64,000 nt of DNA, from the NCBI GenBank assembly GCA_016214695.1, contig JACRNY010000001.1, positions 1,178,001 through 1,242,000 on the forward strand, in the 5' to 3' direction. A model generated the notes under the pieces. The model ran no database searches and was not told the DNA's origin. It saw only the letters and a list, made by a program, of their open reading frames with translations. Both the position numbers and the translations under genes were made by a program. Source of the stretch: Nitrosomonadales bacterium (GTDB lineage Bacteria; Pseudomonadota; Gammaproteobacteria; Burkholderiales; Gallionellaceae). Each line of letters begins with the position of its first letter. The stretch's first letter is position 1. Below, piece after piece: positions 21,447 to 36,070 of this stretch.

Positions 21447-22222
21447 GCAAGATATTGGCTATCACCAATCAAAAGGGCGGCGTAGGTAAAACCACGACCA
21501 CCGTCAACCTTGCGGCCAGTCTTGGGGCTGCGAAGCAGCGCGTGCTGTTGATCGACCTCGATCCGCAGGGTAACGCCACTATGGGCAGTGGTATCAACAA
21601 GGCCGATCTTGAAGCGACCGTGTATGACGTGCTGCTGGGCGAAAAGACCATCGCCGAAGCGCGCATCAGATCGGAATCTTGCAAATACGATGTGCTGCCT
21701 GCCAACCGCGAACTGGCAGGTGCCGAAATCGAACTGGTGGAAGTGGAAGGGCGCGAGATGCGCCTGAAGGAAGAACTGGCCCCGTACCTGAACGAATATG
21801 ATTACATCCTGGTCGATTGCCCGCCCGCGCTGAACCTGCTCACGCTGAACGGATTGTGCGCCGCAAAATCTGTGATGATCCCGATGCAATGCGAATACTA
21901 CGCACTGGAAGGTTTGAGCGATCTGGTCAACACCATCCGCAAGGTACGCGAGAACCTGAACCCGGATCTGGAGATCGAGGGGCTGCTGCGCACCATGTTC
22001 GATCCGCGCAATGCCTTGGCCCAACAGGTATCGGAACAACTCCAGCAGCATTTCGGCGACAAGGTCTACCGCACCGTCATTCCGCGCAATGTGCGTCTGG
22101 CGGAAGCACCCAGCTTCGGCATCCCGGCGCTGTACCACGACAGCCAGTCCAAGGGTACGCTTGCCTATCTGGCACTGGCGGGAGAGATGCTGAACAACGC
22201 GACCGAAGCGCAAGCGGCATAA
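21443..22222 (+). CDS. parA: Chromosome-partitioning ATPase ParA (Soj)
   Basis: 259 codons. Deviant Walker [29 protein letters not shown], and Walker B region ILVDCPPALNLLTLNG. Typical short chromosomal ParA without an N-terminal helix-turn-helix. It forms nucleoid-bound gradients that move ParB-parS complexes and is encoded beside its partner parB and close to two parS sites. Confidence 0.98.
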   Translation: MSKILAITNQKGGVGKTTTTVNLAASLGAAKQRVLLIDLDPQGNATMGSGINKADLEATVYDVLLGEKTIAEARIRSESCKYDVLPANRELAGAEIELVEVEGREMRLKEELAPYLNEYDYILVDCPPALNLLTLNGLCAAKSVMIPMQCEYYALEGLSDLVNTIRKVRENLNPDLEIEGLLRTMFDPRNALAQQVSEQLQQHFGDKVYRTVIPRNVRLAEAPSFGIPALYHDSQSKGTLAYLALAGEMLNNATEAQAA

Positions 22223-22245
22223 CAAGTTCAAACAAAGGGAAAATC

Positions 22246-23115
22246 ATGGCAAAACCGATCAAGGGGCTGGGGCGCGGCCTGGATGCGCTGCTCTCCGGAA
22301 ACAGCACGACGAAACAGAACGAGACATTGCGTGACCTCAAGGTCGAGCAACTCAAGCCGGGTAAATACCAGCCGCGCAGCCGTATGGACGAAGCCTCGCT
22401 GAACGAACTGGCAGCCTCGATCAAATCGCAGGGCATCATGCAACCCATCCTGGCGCGCGAATTGCCAGACGGTGGCTACGAAATCATCGCCGGTGAACGC
22501 CGCTGGCGCGCTGCACAGCTTGCCGAACTCAAAGTCGTTCCAGTCATCGTGCGCAAGGTGCCGGACAATGCCGCACTGGCGATGGCGCTGATCGAGAACA
22601 TCCAGCGCGAAGACCTGAATCCACTGGAAGAGGCCATCGGTATCCAGCGTCTGATCGACGAATTCCAGATGACGCATCAGGCCGCCGCCGATGCGGTCGG
22701 TCGTTCGCGCAGCGCGGCCAGCAACCTGCTGCGCCTGCTCAAGCTGCCGCAGGCCGTGCAGGACATGCTGATGGAAGGCTCGCTCGACATGGGCCACGCG
22801 CGTGCACTGCTCTCGCTCGAAGGAGCGCAACAGGTGCTGCTGGCCAACAAGATCATCCTGGAAGGCCTGTCGGTACGCGAAGCGGAAAAGTTGGTGCAGC
22901 AGCAAGGCGATGCAGCCCCTGCAAAAACGGCCCCCGGCAAGAAGCCGCATAAAGTGGATCGAGATACCCAGCAATTGCAGGAAGAGGTGAGCGCAGAACT
23001 GGGCGCACGGGTGGAGATCAAGTCCAATAGCAAAGGTGGCGGCAAGCTGGTCATCGAATACTCCAGCAACGATCACCTGGAAGAACTGCTCAGTGGACTC
23101 CGCAAGGGACGCTAA
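22246..23115 (+). CDS. parB: Chromosome-partitioning protein ParB (Spo0J)
   Basis: 289 codons from ATG 22246 with AAGGGA upstream; a longer upstream frame inside parA is rejected. N-terminal MAKPIKGLGRGLDALL is the ParA-contact box. Then PGKYQPRSRMDEASLNELAA and the CTP-binding YEIIAGERRWRAA motif, the helix-turn-helix around THQAAADAVGRSRSAASNLL, and a C-terminal dimerisation domain. It binds the parS sites at 12322 and 18850. Confidence 0.98.
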   Translation: MAKPIKGLGRGLDALLSGNSTTKQNETLRDLKVEQLKPGKYQPRSRMDEASLNELAASIKSQGIMQPILARELPDGGYEIIAGERRWRAAQLAELKVVPVIVRKVPDNAALAMALIENIQREDLNPLEEAIGIQRLIDEFQMTHQAAADAVGRSRSAASNLLRLLKLPQAVQDMLMEGSLDMGHARALLSLEGAQQVLLANKIILEGLSVREAEKLVQQQGDAAPAKTAPGKKPHKVDRDTQQLQEEVSAELGARVEIKSNSKGGGKLVIEYSSNDHLEELLSGLRKGR

Positions 23116-23128
23116 ACCGGGCAGCGGG

Positions 23129-24796
<1,668 letters not shown>

Positions 24797-24837
24797 TCCT
24801 CGCTTCGCGAAACGCATAACTAAGAAAGGTAGCTTGC

Positions 24838-25308
24838 ATGAATATCAATGCAACTCTCCTCGCCCAGCTGATCATGTTCGTGCTGTTCGTGTGGTTCTGC
24901 ATGAAGTTCGTCTGGACGCCCATCGTGGCCGCTCTGGACGCACGCAAGAAGCAGATCGCCGACGGTTTGGCTGATGCCGAACGCGCCAAGCACGACCTGG
25001 AGCTGGCTTCCAAGCGCTCCGCAGAGATCCTGCGCGAAGCCAAGGAAAAGGCCGGCGAGATCGTGGCGAGCGGTGAAAAGCGCGCCAGCGAGATCGTCGA
25101 AGAAGCCAAGGGTCAGGCCAAAGTGGAAGGCGACCGCATCATCGCCGGGGCCAAGGCCGAGATCGATCAGGAAGTGTTCCGTGCCAAGGAGCAACTGCGT
25201 ACGCAAGTTTCCGCGATCGCACTGGCCGGCGCGGGCAAGATCCTCGGTCGCGAGATCGACGCCAAGGCGCATAACGATCTGCTCGACAAACTCGTTGCGG
25301 AAATCTGA
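24838..25308 (+). CDS. atpF: F0F1 ATP synthase subunit b
   Basis: 156 codons. One N-terminal membrane helix ([20 protein letters not shown]) followed by a long charged helix that forms the peripheral stalk dimer. Length is the same as E. coli subunit b. Confidence 0.98.
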   Translation: MNINATLLAQLIMFVLFVWFCMKFVWTPIVAALDARKKQIADGLADAERAKHDLELASKRSAEILREAKEKAGEIVASGEKRASEIVEEAKGQAKVEGDRIIAGAKAEIDQEVFRAKEQLRTQVSAIALAGAGKILGREIDAKAHNDLLDKLVAEI

Positions 25309-25313
25309 ACGCC

Positions 25314-25847
25314 ATGTCCGAAGCCATAACCACTGCGCGCCCTTATGCCCAAGCGGCATTCGATGAGGCGCAAAAACTGAAAGCCTTGCAGGCATGGTCG
25401 GAGATGCTGTTGTCTCTGGCCGAGGCGGTCAATCATCCCGATGTGCGCGCCGTCGTCACCAACCCGCGCGTCGCCAAGAAACAGGTCGAAGGCCTGGTCG
25501 AAGCGCTGATCGGCAAAGACGCCTCCGCGCAGCAGCGCAACTTCGTGCGCATCCTCGCCGACAACCAGCGTCTGCTGGTGTTGCCGGAGATAGCCGCGTT
25601 GTTCGAGTCGCTGAAGGCCGATGCGGAAAAGACCGTCAACGTGGTGGTGGACTCTGCGTTCGAACTGTCCGCTGCGCAGAAAGACAAGATCGTCAGCTCG
25701 CTGAAAAAGCGCATGGGTCGCGAGATCAAGCTGGTCTGTCAGACCAACAAGGAATTGCTGGGTGGCGTAGTGATCCGTGCCGGAGACCAGGTGATCGACG
25801 GTTCTGCACGCACCCGACTCGGTGAAATGGCGAACGCGCTAGCCTGA
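25314..25847 (+). CDS. atpH: F0F1 ATP synthase subunit delta
   Basis: 177 codons. N-terminal six-helix domain start TTARPYAQAAFDEAQ and C-terminal GGVVIRAGDQVIDGSARTRL are the OSCP/delta signatures. It links the b dimer to the F1 head. Five bases separate it from atpF. Confidence 0.98.
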   Translation: MSEAITTARPYAQAAFDEAQKLKALQAWSEMLLSLAEAVNHPDVRAVVTNPRVAKKQVEGLVEALIGKDASAQQRNFVRILADNQRLLVLPEIAALFESLKADAEKTVNVVVDSAFELSAAQKDKIVSSLKKRMGREIKLVCQTNKELLGGVVIRAGDQVIDGSARTRLGEMANALA

Positions 25848-25877
25848 TAAAGAATTTTCAAGAATGAGGAAATCCAG

Positions 25878-27419
25878 ATGAAGCTCAACCCTTCCGAAAT
25901 TAGCAATTTGATCCGCAGTCGCATCGATAACTTCGAAGCACTGACCCAGGCGCGCACCGAAGGTACGGTGGTCAGCGTGACCGACGGTATCGTTCGCGTG
26001 CACGGCTTGTCCGATGTGATGCAGGGCGAGATGCTGGAATTCCCCGGCAACACCTTCGGTCTGGCGCTGAACCTCGAGCGCGACTCCGTCGGCGCCGTTA
26101 TTCTGGGCGAATACGAACACATCACCGAAGGCGACACTGTCAAGTGCACCGGCCGCATTCTCGAAGTGCCGGTCGGCCCCGAACTGCGCGGTCGCGTAGT
26201 CAATGCGCTGGGCCAGCCTATCGACGGCAAAGGTCCGGTCAACGCCAAGATGACCGACAAGATCGAAAAGGTAGCCCCCGGCGTTATCGCACGTAAGTCC
26301 GTTGACCAGCCCGTGCAAACCGGTCTGAAGTCCATCGACTCCATGGTTCCGGTCGGCCGCGGCCAGCGCGAACTGATCATCGGCGACCGCCAGACCGGCA
26401 AGACCGCTGTTGCAGTCGACGCCATCATCAACCAGAAGGGTCAGAACATGACCTGTATCTACGTCGCCGTCGGTCAGAAAGCTTCGACCGTTGCCAACGT
26501 GGTGCGCAAACTGGAAGAGCACGGCGCGCTGGAATACACCATCGTCGTGGCAGCGACCGCTTCCGACTCCGCCGCGATGCAGTTCCTGGCACCGTATGCC
26601 GGTTGCACCATGGGCGAATACTTCCGCGACCGCGGCGAAGACGCACTGATCGTTTATGACGACCTGACCAAGCAAGCCTGGGCGTATCGTCAGATCTCCT
26701 TGCTGCTGCGCCGTCCGCCGGGCCGCGAAGCTTACCCCGGTGACGTGTTCTATCTGCACTCCCGTCTGCTGGAGCGCGCAGCCCGCGTGAACGCCGAATA
26801 CGTCGAAGCCTTCACCAAGGGCGCCGTCAAGGGCAAGACCGGTTCGCTGACCGCATTGCCGATCATCGAAACCCAGGCCGGCGACGTGTCCGCATTCGTG
26901 CCGACCAACGTGATCTCGATCACCGACGGTCAGATCTTCCTGGAAGCCGACCTGTTCAACGCCGGTATCCGTCCCGCGATCAACGCCGGTGTATCGGTGT
27001 CCCGCGTGGGTGGTGCAGCGCAGACCAAGGTCATCAAGAAGCTGGGTGGCGGTGTGCGTCTGGCACTGGCTCAGTACCGTGAACTGGCTGCATTCGCGCA
27101 GTTCGCTTCCGATCTGGACGAATCGACCCGCAAGCAACTGGAGCGTGGCCGTCTGGTGACCGAACTGATGAAGCAATTGCAGTACTCTCCCCTGTCCGTT
27201 TCCAAGATGGCGGCGACACTGTTCGCAGTGAACAAGGGCTATTTCGACGACGTTCCTGTCGCCAAGGCTCTGGCCTTTGAATCCGCGATGCATGCGTATC
27301 TGGGCTCGAAGAACAAGGAATTGATGGACGCGGTGGAATCGAGCAAAGACCTGTCCGCAGACAACGAGAAATTGCTGACAGCTGCGATCGAAGCCTTCAA
27401 GGCAACTGCAGTCTACTGA
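25878..27419 (+). CDS. atpA: F0F1 ATP synthase subunit alpha
   Basis: 513 codons. P-loop [35 protein letters not shown] and the signature region [17 protein letters not shown]. Non-catalytic nucleotide-binding subunit of F1. Length equals that of E. coli. Confidence 0.99.
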   Translation: MKLNPSEISNLIRSRIDNFEALTQARTEGTVVSVTDGIVRVHGLSDVMQGEMLEFPGNTFGLALNLERDSVGAVILGEYEHITEGDTVKCTGRILEVPVGPELRGRVVNALGQPIDGKGPVNAKMTDKIEKVAPGVIARKSVDQPVQTGLKSIDSMVPVGRGQRELIIGDRQTGKTAVAVDAIINQKGQNMTCIYVAVGQKASTVANVVRKLEEHGALEYTIVVAATASDSAAMQFLAPYAGCTMGEYFRDRGEDALIVYDDLTKQAWAYRQISLLLRRPPGREAYPGDVFYLHSRLLERAARVNAEYVEAFTKGAVKGKTGSLTALPIIETQAGDVSAFVPTNVISITDGQIFLEADLFNAGIRPAINAGVSVSRVGGAAQTKVIKKLGGGVRLALAQYRELAAFAQFASDLDESTRKQLERGRLVTELMKQLQYSPLSVSKMAATLFAVNKGYFDDVPVAKALAFESAMHAYLGSKNKELMDAVESSKDLSADNEKLLTAAIEAFKATAVY

Positions 27420-27432
27420 GTCGAGGTGAGTT

Positions 27433-28299
27433 ATGGCGGGCAGTAAAGAGATCCGCACCAAGATCAAGAGCGTAGAAAATACGCGCAAGATCACGCGTGC
27501 GATGGAAATGGTGGCAGCAGCGAAAATGCGCAAGGCGCAGGATCGCATGCGTGCCGCTCGCCCTTACGCCGAAAAGATCCGCAACGTTGCTGCACACTTG
27601 TCGCGCGCCAACCCGGAATACAAGCATGCATTTCTGGCCAAGCGTGACAGCGTCAAGAACGTCGGTCTGATCGTCGTCACCTCGGACAAAGGCCTGTGCG
27701 GTGGTTTGAACACCAACCTGCTGCGTCTGGCGGTGAACGAAATGAAAACCTGGGAAAGCCAGGGCAAGGGTCTCATCGTTTGCCCGATCGGCAACAAGGG
27801 CTTCGGTTTCATGAACCGCATCGGCGCCAAGGTGCAATCGCATCTGACTGGTCTGGGTGACACGCCGCACATCGAGAAACTGATCGGTGCTGTGAAAGCC
27901 ATGCTGGATGCCTATGTTGCCGGCGAGATCGATGCGATCTACCTGAGCTACAACCACTTCGTCAACACGATGAAGCAGGAGCCGCGCGTGGAACAGTTGC
28001 TGCCGCTGAGCGGCGAGCAGCTGGGAACGAGCGAAGGGAACTGGGATTACATCTACGAGCCGGATGCAAAGAAAGTCATCGACGAATTGCTGCTGCGTTA
28101 CATCGAATCCTTGGTGTATCAGGCTGTGGTCGAGAACATGGCATCCGAGCAAAGCTCTCGTATGGTGGCGATGAAAGCCGCTTCCGACAACGCGAAGAGC
28201 GTCATCGGCGAGCTCAAACTGGTTTACAACAAAGCGCGTCAGGCAGCGATCACCAAGGAAATTTCCGAGATCGTTGGTGGCGCGGCGGCAATCGGCTAA
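27433..28299 (+). CDS. atpG: F0F1 ATP synthase subunit gamma
   Basis: 288 codons. N-terminal [20 protein letters not shown] and C-terminal [19 protein letters not shown] coiled-coil arms that form the rotor shaft; the middle [12 protein letters not shown] motif is conserved. Confidence 0.99.
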   Translation: MAGSKEIRTKIKSVENTRKITRAMEMVAAAKMRKAQDRMRAARPYAEKIRNVAAHLSRANPEYKHAFLAKRDSVKNVGLIVVTSDKGLCGGLNTNLLRLAVNEMKTWESQGKGLIVCPIGNKGFGFMNRIGAKVQSHLTGLGDTPHIEKLIGAVKAMLDAYVAGEIDAIYLSYNHFVNTMKQEPRVEQLLPLSGEQLGTSEGNWDYIYEPDAKKVIDELLLRYIESLVYQAVVENMASEQSSRMVAMKAASDNAKSVIGELKLVYNKARQAAITKEISEIVGGAAAIG

Positions 28300-28332
28300 A
28301 CGATTGCTGGCACGAATTCAGAGTTAATTTAG

Positions 28333-29769
<1,437 letters not shown>

Positions 29770-29786
29770 TAAATTAGGAGCCGATC

Positions 29787-30212
29787 ATGGCAATGACCGT
29801 ACATGTGGACGTGGTGAGCGCCGAAGAGCAGATCTTCTCCGGCCTTGCTGAAGTCGTCGTCGTACCGGGCGAAATGGGCGAACTGGGTATCTACCCGCGC
29901 CATACCGCCCTGATGACTCGCATCAAACCCGGTGCGGTGCGCATCAAGCGTCCTGACCAGGAACGCGAAGAGCTGATCTACGTTTCCGGCGGTATGCTGG
30001 AAGTGCAGCCCAGTGTCGTCACCATCCTGGCCGACACGGCGATCCGCGGTGCCGATCTGGATGAGGCCCGTGCGCTGGAAGCCAAGCAGGCAGCGGAAGA
30101 GGCGATCAAGAATCGCACTTCCGACATCGACTACGCGGCAGCACAGGCAGAACTGGCGGAAGCAATCGCGCAGCTGCGTGCCATCCAGCAAGTTCGCAAG
30201 CACACGCACTAA
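29787..30212 (+). CDS. atpC: F0F1 ATP synthase subunit epsilon
   Basis: 141 codons. N-terminal beta barrel ([31 protein letters not shown]) and a C-terminal helical hairpin ending [10 protein letters not shown]. Central-stalk subunit that inhibits ATP hydrolysis. Last gene of the operon; a terminator follows. Confidence 0.98.
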   Translation: MAMTVHVDVVSAEEQIFSGLAEVVVVPGEMGELGIYPRHTALMTRIKPGAVRIKRPDQEREELIYVSGGMLEVQPSVVTILADTAIRGADLDEARALEAKQAAEEAIKNRTSDIDYAAAQAELAEAIAQLRAIQQVRKHTH

Positions 30213-30234
30213 GCGATACCGTTCCAGAATGAAC

Positions 30235-30265
30235 AAAAGGGCAGCTTCGGCTGCCCTTTTGTTTT
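30235..30265 (+). terminator. Rho-independent terminator of the atp operon
   Basis: Perfect 11-base stem AAAAGGGCAGC / GCTGCCCTTTT with a TTCG tetraloop, followed by GTTTTG. It ends 17 bases before the stop of the convergent HD-GYP gene and may serve both directions. Confidence 0.93.
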
Positions 30266-30282
30266 GCCGATGGCTGGCGTAA

Positions 30283-32736
30283 CTAGCCGCTCAGGCTGAA
30301 GCCTTTTTCGCGGAACAATCGCAGACAGACATCAACCACGAGCGGGTCATAAAAGACCCCGCGATACTTGTCGATCTCCGCAAGTGCGGTTTCGAGACCG
30401 AGCGCAGGACGATAGGGTCGGTGCGACATCATGGCTTCCGCCACATCGGAGACCGCCAGGATACGGGCTTCGAGCAGGATGGCATCTCCTTTCAAACCTT
30501 GCGGGTAGCCACTGCCATCGATATGTTCGTGGTGCTGCAGGATCATTTCTGCCACAGGCCACGGCAGTTTCACGTCCTTCATGATGTCATAGCCGACTTG
30601 GGGATGGCTCTTGATGAATTCAAACTCCATACTGGAAAGCTGCCCGGGACGCGTGAGGATCTCGGCGGGGACATAGATCTTGCCGATATCGTGGATCGTC
30701 GCACCCAGTCGCAAACCGGTGATACGGAGGTCGGACAGACCGAGCTCCATGGCGATGGCGACGCTCAGATTGGCAACGCGCCGCTGATGACCGGCAGTAT
30801 AGGGATCACGTTTCTCGACAGTTACGGCGATAGCCTGGATCGTACCGGCCAGTGCCTGTTTGACCGTCTCGTCGCTGCGTTGCTGCCGTTCATGCAAGTG
30901 ATCGCGCTCGGCGCGCAAGCGCAGCATACGGATACCGAAAGCAAGGTCGCCTGCCAACTCCTGTAACAGCTTGATCTCATCCTCATCGAAGGCGTTGATC
31001 TCCTTGCCATACAGATTGATGGCCCCGAACGGTCGATTGAAATCATCGAAGAGAGGAAGCGCAATACTCGACGCATAACCGCGCGCTATTGCCTGATCGC
31101 GCCAGGGCAGGAATCGCGGATCGTGCAGGATATCCTGCGCGACCTGGTAATCCCCGGTACGAATAGCAGTTCCGGTAGGGCCGTGACCCTTGGCACTGTC
31201 ATCCCAGCTGATCTCGATATGGTCCAGATAATCGACATGGGAACCTGCACGCGCTACGACACGGACACTCTTGTCTGCATCTCTTTCGGCAAAGCCGACC
31301 CATGCCATGCGATATCCGCCGATGGAGACAAGAGCATCACAGATATCCCCGAGCAACTGAGTCTCGTCATTTGCACGTACCAGCACACCATTGCACGTAC
31401 TTAAAGCATGCAGCGCGCGGTTGGATTTCTGCATCCCCAGTTCGGCAAGGCGCCGTAAGGTGATGTCCTGCACGGTTCCTATCGATTTCAGAGGAGTGCC
31501 TGAAACATCGTAATAGGTCTCGCAGCGCTCATTGACATACTTGACTCGCCCGTCCGCCATCAAAAGACGATGGGTGATGTCATACGCCTTATGGTTCCGC
31601 ACTGATTCAGTGTAAGCCTGATCCACCAGCTCCAGGTCTTCGGGGTGGATGGCAGCCAGAAAAGCTTCATAGGAAGCGCCGAAGTGCCGGCGGTCGAGCT
31701 CGAAGATGCGGTAGATCTCGTCGCTCCAGGATAACTCGTTACTTTGCAGATCCAGCTCCCAATTGCCCAGCTGGGCGATACGCTCCGCTTCATTGAGTCC
31801 GGCCATGCTGTGACGCAGAGCCTCTTCAGCACGCTTGCGCGCGGATATATCGCGCATCATGCCGATCGCATGCCAATGGCCGTTGAGCATGAGACCCGAG
31901 ATCGAAAGTTCGACCGGGATCTCATGCCCGTCCTTGTGCAGCGCCTCGACCTCGATGGTCTTGCCGATGATGGGTCCGTGTCCATCGGCGCTGAAAAGCC
32001 TGAAGCCCTCGATCGCCTTCTCCATGTAGCGCTGCGGGGTCAACAATTGATGCAATGGCTTGCCGATGACTTCATCCGGGCGGTAGCCGAGAATCCGCTC
32101 TGCTGCCGGGTTCCAGTACACCAACGCGCTGCTGTCATCGACCATGATCAGTGCATCCAGCACGGCAGTGCTGATGGCACGGAATTTCTCCTCGCTGGTC
32201 GCCAAGGCCTGCAGGCTGGTGTCGCGGGCGGCTATCAAACCGCCGGTGTAGACATCGTGTGATCTGCACAGAATGATGGCCTTGGCCAGATTCGCCATCA
32301 CCGGCTGGAACAGCTGGGTCAAAGGCAGGTCGCTGTCGGGCAGATGCGGAGACAGCAGCACGATCACACCCTGACCCTCGATCGGCAGACGCAGAAAGGC
32401 CTGATAGCGGATGGCCTCGACAGGCAGCGCGGCCAGCAGGGCAGTATCCACGCCACGTTCGGCCGGCCCGCATAACAAACCCTGCGGCAGCCGGACCGAC
32501 TTGCCGACCATCCCGGCCAGCTCGTAATCACCGACAGCTGCGTCGAGATGTATCTCTGTCAATTCGGCAGAACCGCGTGCACCTGATGGCATTTGCAGGC
32601 AAACGAAGCCGGCAGGGAACGAGGTGTGATAGAGCAGGCGTTGCAAAGTCTTGTTGAGCAACGGTTTGACACTGACCTCGCCACCGATGACCAGGGCCAT
32701 TTCATACAGGATGCTCAGGATGTAACTGTGTTCCAT
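30283..32736 (-). CDS. GAF-PAS-PAS-GAF-HD-GYP cyclic-di-GMP phosphodiesterase
   Basis: 817 codons, cytoplasmic, no membrane segment. Residues about 1-160 look like a divergent GAF; 183-305 PAS (ending MMRDISARKRAEEAL); 320-432 PAS with PAC (TVQDITLRRL); 445-605 GAF; 630-810 HD-GYP. Metal-site HDIGK is at 682-686 and HHEHIDGSGYP at 735-745, so the catalytic and GYP motifs are complete and c-di-GMP hydrolysis is expected. Four sensory modules suggest integration of several signals. It is convergent with the atp operon and divergent from glmU. Confidence 0.92.
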   Translation of the reverse strand: MEHSYILSILYEMALVIGGEVSVKPLLNKTLQRLLYHTSFPAGFVCLQMPSGARGSAELTEIHLDAAVGDYELAGMVGKSVRLPQGLLCGPAERGVDTALLAALPVEAIRYQAFLRLPIEGQGVIVLLSPHLPDSDLPLTQLFQPVMANLAKAIILCRSHDVYTGGLIAARDTSLQALATSEEKFRAISTAVLDALIMVDDSSALVYWNPAAERILGYRPDEVIGKPLHQLLTPQRYMEKAIEGFRLFSADGHGPIIGKTIEVEALHKDGHEIPVELSISGLMLNGHWHAIGMMRDISARKRAEEALRHSMAGLNEAERIAQLGNWELDLQSNELSWSDEIYRIFELDRRHFGASYEAFLAAIHPEDLELVDQAYTESVRNHKAYDITHRLLMADGRVKYVNERCETYYDVSGTPLKSIGTVQDITLRRLAELGMQKSNRALHALSTCNGVLVRANDETQLLGDICDALVSIGGYRMAWVGFAERDADKSVRVVARAGSHVDYLDHIEISWDDSAKGHGPTGTAIRTGDYQVAQDILHDPRFLPWRDQAIARGYASSIALPLFDDFNRPFGAINLYGKEINAFDEDEIKLLQELAGDLAFGIRMLRLRAERDHLHERQQRSDETVKQALAGTIQAIAVTVEKRDPYTAGHQRRVANLSVAIAMELGLSDLRITGLRLGATIHDIGKIYVPAEILTRPGQLSSMEFEFIKSHPQVGYDIMKDVKLPWPVAEMILQHHEHIDGSGYPQGLKGDAILLEARILAVSDVAEAMMSHRPYRPALGLETALAEIDKYRGVFYDPLVVDVCLRLFREKGFSLSG

Positions 32737-32880
32737 GATGAGCCATTATCCCACCGAAGTTGCAGAAGGGAAGCTTGAGAACGGCCGATAGCCCTGAATC
32801 TGCAGGCGTCACAGCCATGAGGGCAGCTAAATCAGACAGGCTATTTGATATACTGCGCTACCTATTGATTCAGAACCTTT

Positions 32881-34245
32881 ATGAGCCCTTTGAACATCGT
32901 CATCCTCGCTGCCGGTAAAGGCACGCGCATGTATTCCGACAAGCCCAAGGTGTTGCATGCACTGGCAGGCAGGGCATTGGTGCAACATGTACTGGACTGT
33001 GCAGTGTCGCTGCAACCGCAGCAGGTATGCGTGGTGTATGGGCATGGTGGCGAAGCCGTGCCTCAGGCGATGAATGCATATGACGCGCAGTTCGTGATCC
33101 AGGAACCGCAACTGGGCACAGGGCATGCCGTGCAACAGGCGATGCCACACCTCAAGGACGATAGTCGCACGCTGGTGCTGTACGGCGACGTGCCATTGAT
33201 CCAGCACAATACCCTGCACCAGATGCAACAGGCTGGAGACGGACTGGTGCTGCTCACCGTCAACCTTGATAACCCAACCGGCTATGGCCGCATCGTGCGC
33301 AATGCCGAGGGCGATGTGCAAAGCATCGTCGAGCAGAAGGATGCGACAGCCGAGCAGCTGCAGATCGGCGAAGTGAACACCGGCATCATGCTGGCACCGA
33401 CGCGCGAGTTGCGCGCCTGGCTGGGAAAACTGGGCAACAACAATGCTCAAGGTGAGTACTACCTCACCGATATCGTGGCGATGGCCGTACAGCAGGGTGT
33501 CGCCGTACGTACGGCGCAACCGGCGCAGCGCTGGGAGGTCGAGGGCATCAATAACAAGATGCAGCTCGCCGCTCTGGAGCGGGTATGGCAACAGACACAG
33601 GCGAACAAGTTGATGGCGCAAGGAGTGACGCTGGCCGATCCGGCGCGTATCGATATCCGCGGCGAGCTGACTTGCGGACGCGATGTCGAGATCGACATCG
33701 GCTGTGTCTTCGAAGGCCAGGTCACTCTGGCTGACCGCGTGCGTGTCGGCGCTTACAGCGTCATCCGCGACGCTGTCATCGGGCAAGGCACCCAGATCGC
33801 GCCATACAGTCACATCGACAGCAGCGAAGCGGGAGCAAACTGCCACATCGGTCCCTACGCGCGCCTGCGTCCCGGCAGCAAGTTGCACGATGATGCGCAT
33901 GTGGGCAACTTCGTCGAGATCAAGAACAGCGAGATCGGCAAGGGCAGCAAGGCCAACCACCTGAGCTACATCGGCGACAGCACCGTGGGCACCCGCGTCA
34001 ACATCGGCGCCGGCACCATCACCTGCAACTACGACGGCGCGAACAAATTCCGTACTGTCATCGAGGACGATGCCTTCATCGGTTCGGACACGCAACTCGT
34101 TGCCCCCGTGACGGTAGGCAAGGGCGCTACCATAGGCGCCGGTTCCACCATCACCAAAGACACACCTGCCGGGGAACTTACCCTGTCGCGCAGCAAACAA
34201 ATGACGATCGCCGGTTGGCAGCGTCCCGTTAAAGGAAAAAAGTGA
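32881..34245 (+). CDS. glmU: Bifunctional UDP-GlcNAc pyrophosphorylase / GlcN-1-P acetyltransferase
   Basis: 454 codons. N-terminal nucleotidyltransferase start [20 protein letters not shown]-terminal left-handed beta helix of hexapeptides ([26 protein letters not shown]). It makes UDP-GlcNAc for peptidoglycan and LPS. glmS follows 1 base after its stop, so the two consecutive UDP-GlcNAc genes are coupled. The gap 32737-32880 holds the divergent promoters. Confidence 0.99.
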   Translation: MSPLNIVILAAGKGTRMYSDKPKVLHALAGRALVQHVLDCAVSLQPQQVCVVYGHGGEAVPQAMNAYDAQFVIQEPQLGTGHAVQQAMPHLKDDSRTLVLYGDVPLIQHNTLHQMQQAGDGLVLLTVNLDNPTGYGRIVRNAEGDVQSIVEQKDATAEQLQIGEVNTGIMLAPTRELRAWLGKLGNNNAQGEYYLTDIVAMAVQQGVAVRTAQPAQRWEVEGINNKMQLAALERVWQQTQANKLMAQGVTLADPARIDIRGELTCGRDVEIDIGCVFEGQVTLADRVRVGAYSVIRDAVIGQGTQIAPYSHIDSSEAGANCHIGPYARLRPGSKLHDDAHVGNFVEIKNSEIGKGSKANHLSYIGDSTVGTRVNIGAGTITCNYDGANKFRTVIEDDAFIGSDTQLVAPVTVGKGATIGAGSTITKDTPAGELTLSRSKQMTIAGWQRPVKGKK

Positions 34246-34246
34246 T

Positions 34247-36070
34247 ATGTGCGGTATCGTCGGAGCAGTCGCAAAACGCAACGTCGTCCCCATCCTGGTG
34301 AATGGACTGCAACGCCTGGAATACCGCGGCTACGATTCGGCCGGCCTGGTGGTGGTGCATGACGGCAAGCTGGATCGCGTGCGCAGCACCGGTCGTGTCG
34401 CCGAACTGGGACAGAAGAGCGCCCATACCCAGGGCGAGCTGGGAATCGCCCATACGCGCTGGGCGACGCACGGCGTGCCGAGCGAGCGCAATGCGCACCC
34501 GCACATGAGCCGCAATCTGATTGCCGTGGTGCACAACGGCATCATCGAGAACTACGAGGCGTTGCGCGCCGATCTGTCGATGCACGGCTACGAGTTCACC
34601 TCCGACACCGACACCGAAGTCATCGCCCACCTGATCCACAGCCATTACGCCCAGGGCAGCCTGCTGGTCGCCACGCAGATGGCGCTGGCGCAACTGGTCG
34701 GCGCCTACGCCATCGGCGTGGTCGCGGCCGACAATCCGCACCAGCTCATCGCCGCGCGCAAAGGCAGCCCGCTGCTGCTGGGCGTGGGAGAAGGCGAACA
34801 CTTCGTCGGCTCGGACATGTCGGCACTGCTGCAGGTCACCAAGAACGTGGTCTACCTGGAAGAGGGCGACGTCGTCGAAGTGAACCTCGCCAATTACCGC
34901 ATCTTCGACGCGACGGGAAACAACGTGCAGCGGCCCGTACATGTCAGCGAACTGGACAACGACAGTGTCGAGCTGGGCGAATACCAGCACTACATGCAGA
35001 AAGAGATCCATGAGCAGCCGCAGGCCCTGGCGAACACGCTGGAGTCGGTGTGCAATAGTCAGTCACTGGTACCGGGTATCTTCGGCGCCGAAGCGAACAC
35101 CATTTTCCCGCAGGTCGAGAACATCCTCATCCTCGCCTGCGGCACCAGCAACCATGCCGGCCAGGTCGCCCGCTACTGGCTGGAAGAGATCGCCGGCATC
35201 CCCTGTGTGGTCGAGATCGCCAGCGAATACCGTTACCGCAGCAGCGTCGCCAATCCCAGGACACTGGTGGTCACCATCTCGCAATCGGGCGAGACCGCTG
35301 ACACTCTGGCTGCACTGAACCATGCCAAGACCACCGGTCATCCGTTCACGCTGGCCATCTGCAACGTGCCGGAAAGCGCCATCATCCGCCAATCAAAGCT
35401 GCGTCTGCTGACCCGTGCCGGTCCCGAGATCGGTGTCGCCTCGACCAAGGCGTTCACCACCCAGCTGGCAGCCCTGTTCCTGCTGACGCTGGTGTTGGCC
35501 AAATTGCGCGGTCGTCTGGATGCGAACCGCGAGCAGCAATTCCTGCATGAACTGCGCCACCTGCCCGCCGCAGTACAGAAGGTGCTGGCACTGGAACCGA
35601 AGATCGCCGAGATGGCCGGACATTTTGCCGACAAAAACCATGCGCTGTTCCTGGGGCGCGGCATGCATTACCCGATCGCCGCCGAAGGCGCGCTCAAACT
35701 CAAGGAGATCTCTTACATCCATGCTGAGGCCTATCCGGCCGGCGAACTCAAGCACGGCCCGCTGGCGCTGGTGGACAAGGACATGCCGGTGGTGTCGGTA
35801 GCACCCAACGACAGCCTGCTGGAGAAGCTGAAATCCAACCTGCAGGAGGTCCGCGCCCGCGGTGGCGAGCTGTATGTGTTTGCCGATGCGAATACCCACA
35901 TCAAGGAAGCAGAAGGTATCCACATCCTGCAAATGCCCGAACACGCAGGTTTTCTGAGCCCTATTCTGCATACGGTCCCGCTGCAACTGTTGGCATATTA
36001 CGTAGCATTGCAAAAGGGAACGGATGTGGATAAACCGCGCAATCTTGCAAAGTCCGTTACTGTTGAGTAA
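34247..36070 (+). CDS. glmS: Glutamine-fructose-6-phosphate aminotransferase
   Basis: 607 codons. [12 protein letters not shown] with the catalytic N-terminal Cys; glutaminase domain to about 240; two SIS sugar-phosphate isomerase domains ([27 protein letters not shown]) and the C-terminal NLAKSVTVE. It supplies glucosamine-6-phosphate. Its last codons form the left arm of a large hairpin. Confidence 0.99.
   Translation: MCGIVGAVAKRNVVPILVNGLQRLEYRGYDSAGLVVVHDGKLDRVRSTGRVAELGQKSAHTQGELGIAHTRWATHGVPSERNAHPHMSRNLIAVVHNGIIENYEALRADLSMHGYEFTSDTDTEVIAHLIHSHYAQGSLLVATQMALAQLVGAYAIGVVAADNPHQLIAARKGSPLLLGVGEGEHFVGSDMSALLQVTKNVVYLEEGDVVEVNLANYRIFDATGNNVQRPVHVSELDNDSVELGEYQHYMQKEIHEQPQALANTLESVCNSQSLVPGIFGAEANTIFPQVENILILACGTSNHAGQVARYWLEEIAGIPCVVEIASEYRYRSSVANPRTLVVTISQSGETADTLAALNHAKTTGHPFTLAICNVPESAIIRQSKLRLLTRAGPEIGVASTKAFTTQLAALFLLTLVLAKLRGRLDANREQQFLHELRHLPAAVQKVLALEPKIAEMAGHFADKNHALFLGRGMHYPIAAEGALKLKEISYIHAEAYPAGELKHGPLALVDKDMPVVSVAPNDSLLEKLKSNLQEVRARGGELYVFADANTHIKEAEGIHILQMPEHAGFLSPILHTVPLQLLAYYVALQKGTDVDKPRNLAKSVTVE

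Noticed and set aside
20228-22231. Long antisense frame across mnmG-rsmG-parA
   Set aside because: Overlaps three certain genes and shows no conserved motif.
25839-27548. A 569-codon frame antisense to atpA
   Set aside because: Shadow of the highly biased atpA codons; no recognisable domain and no ribosome site.
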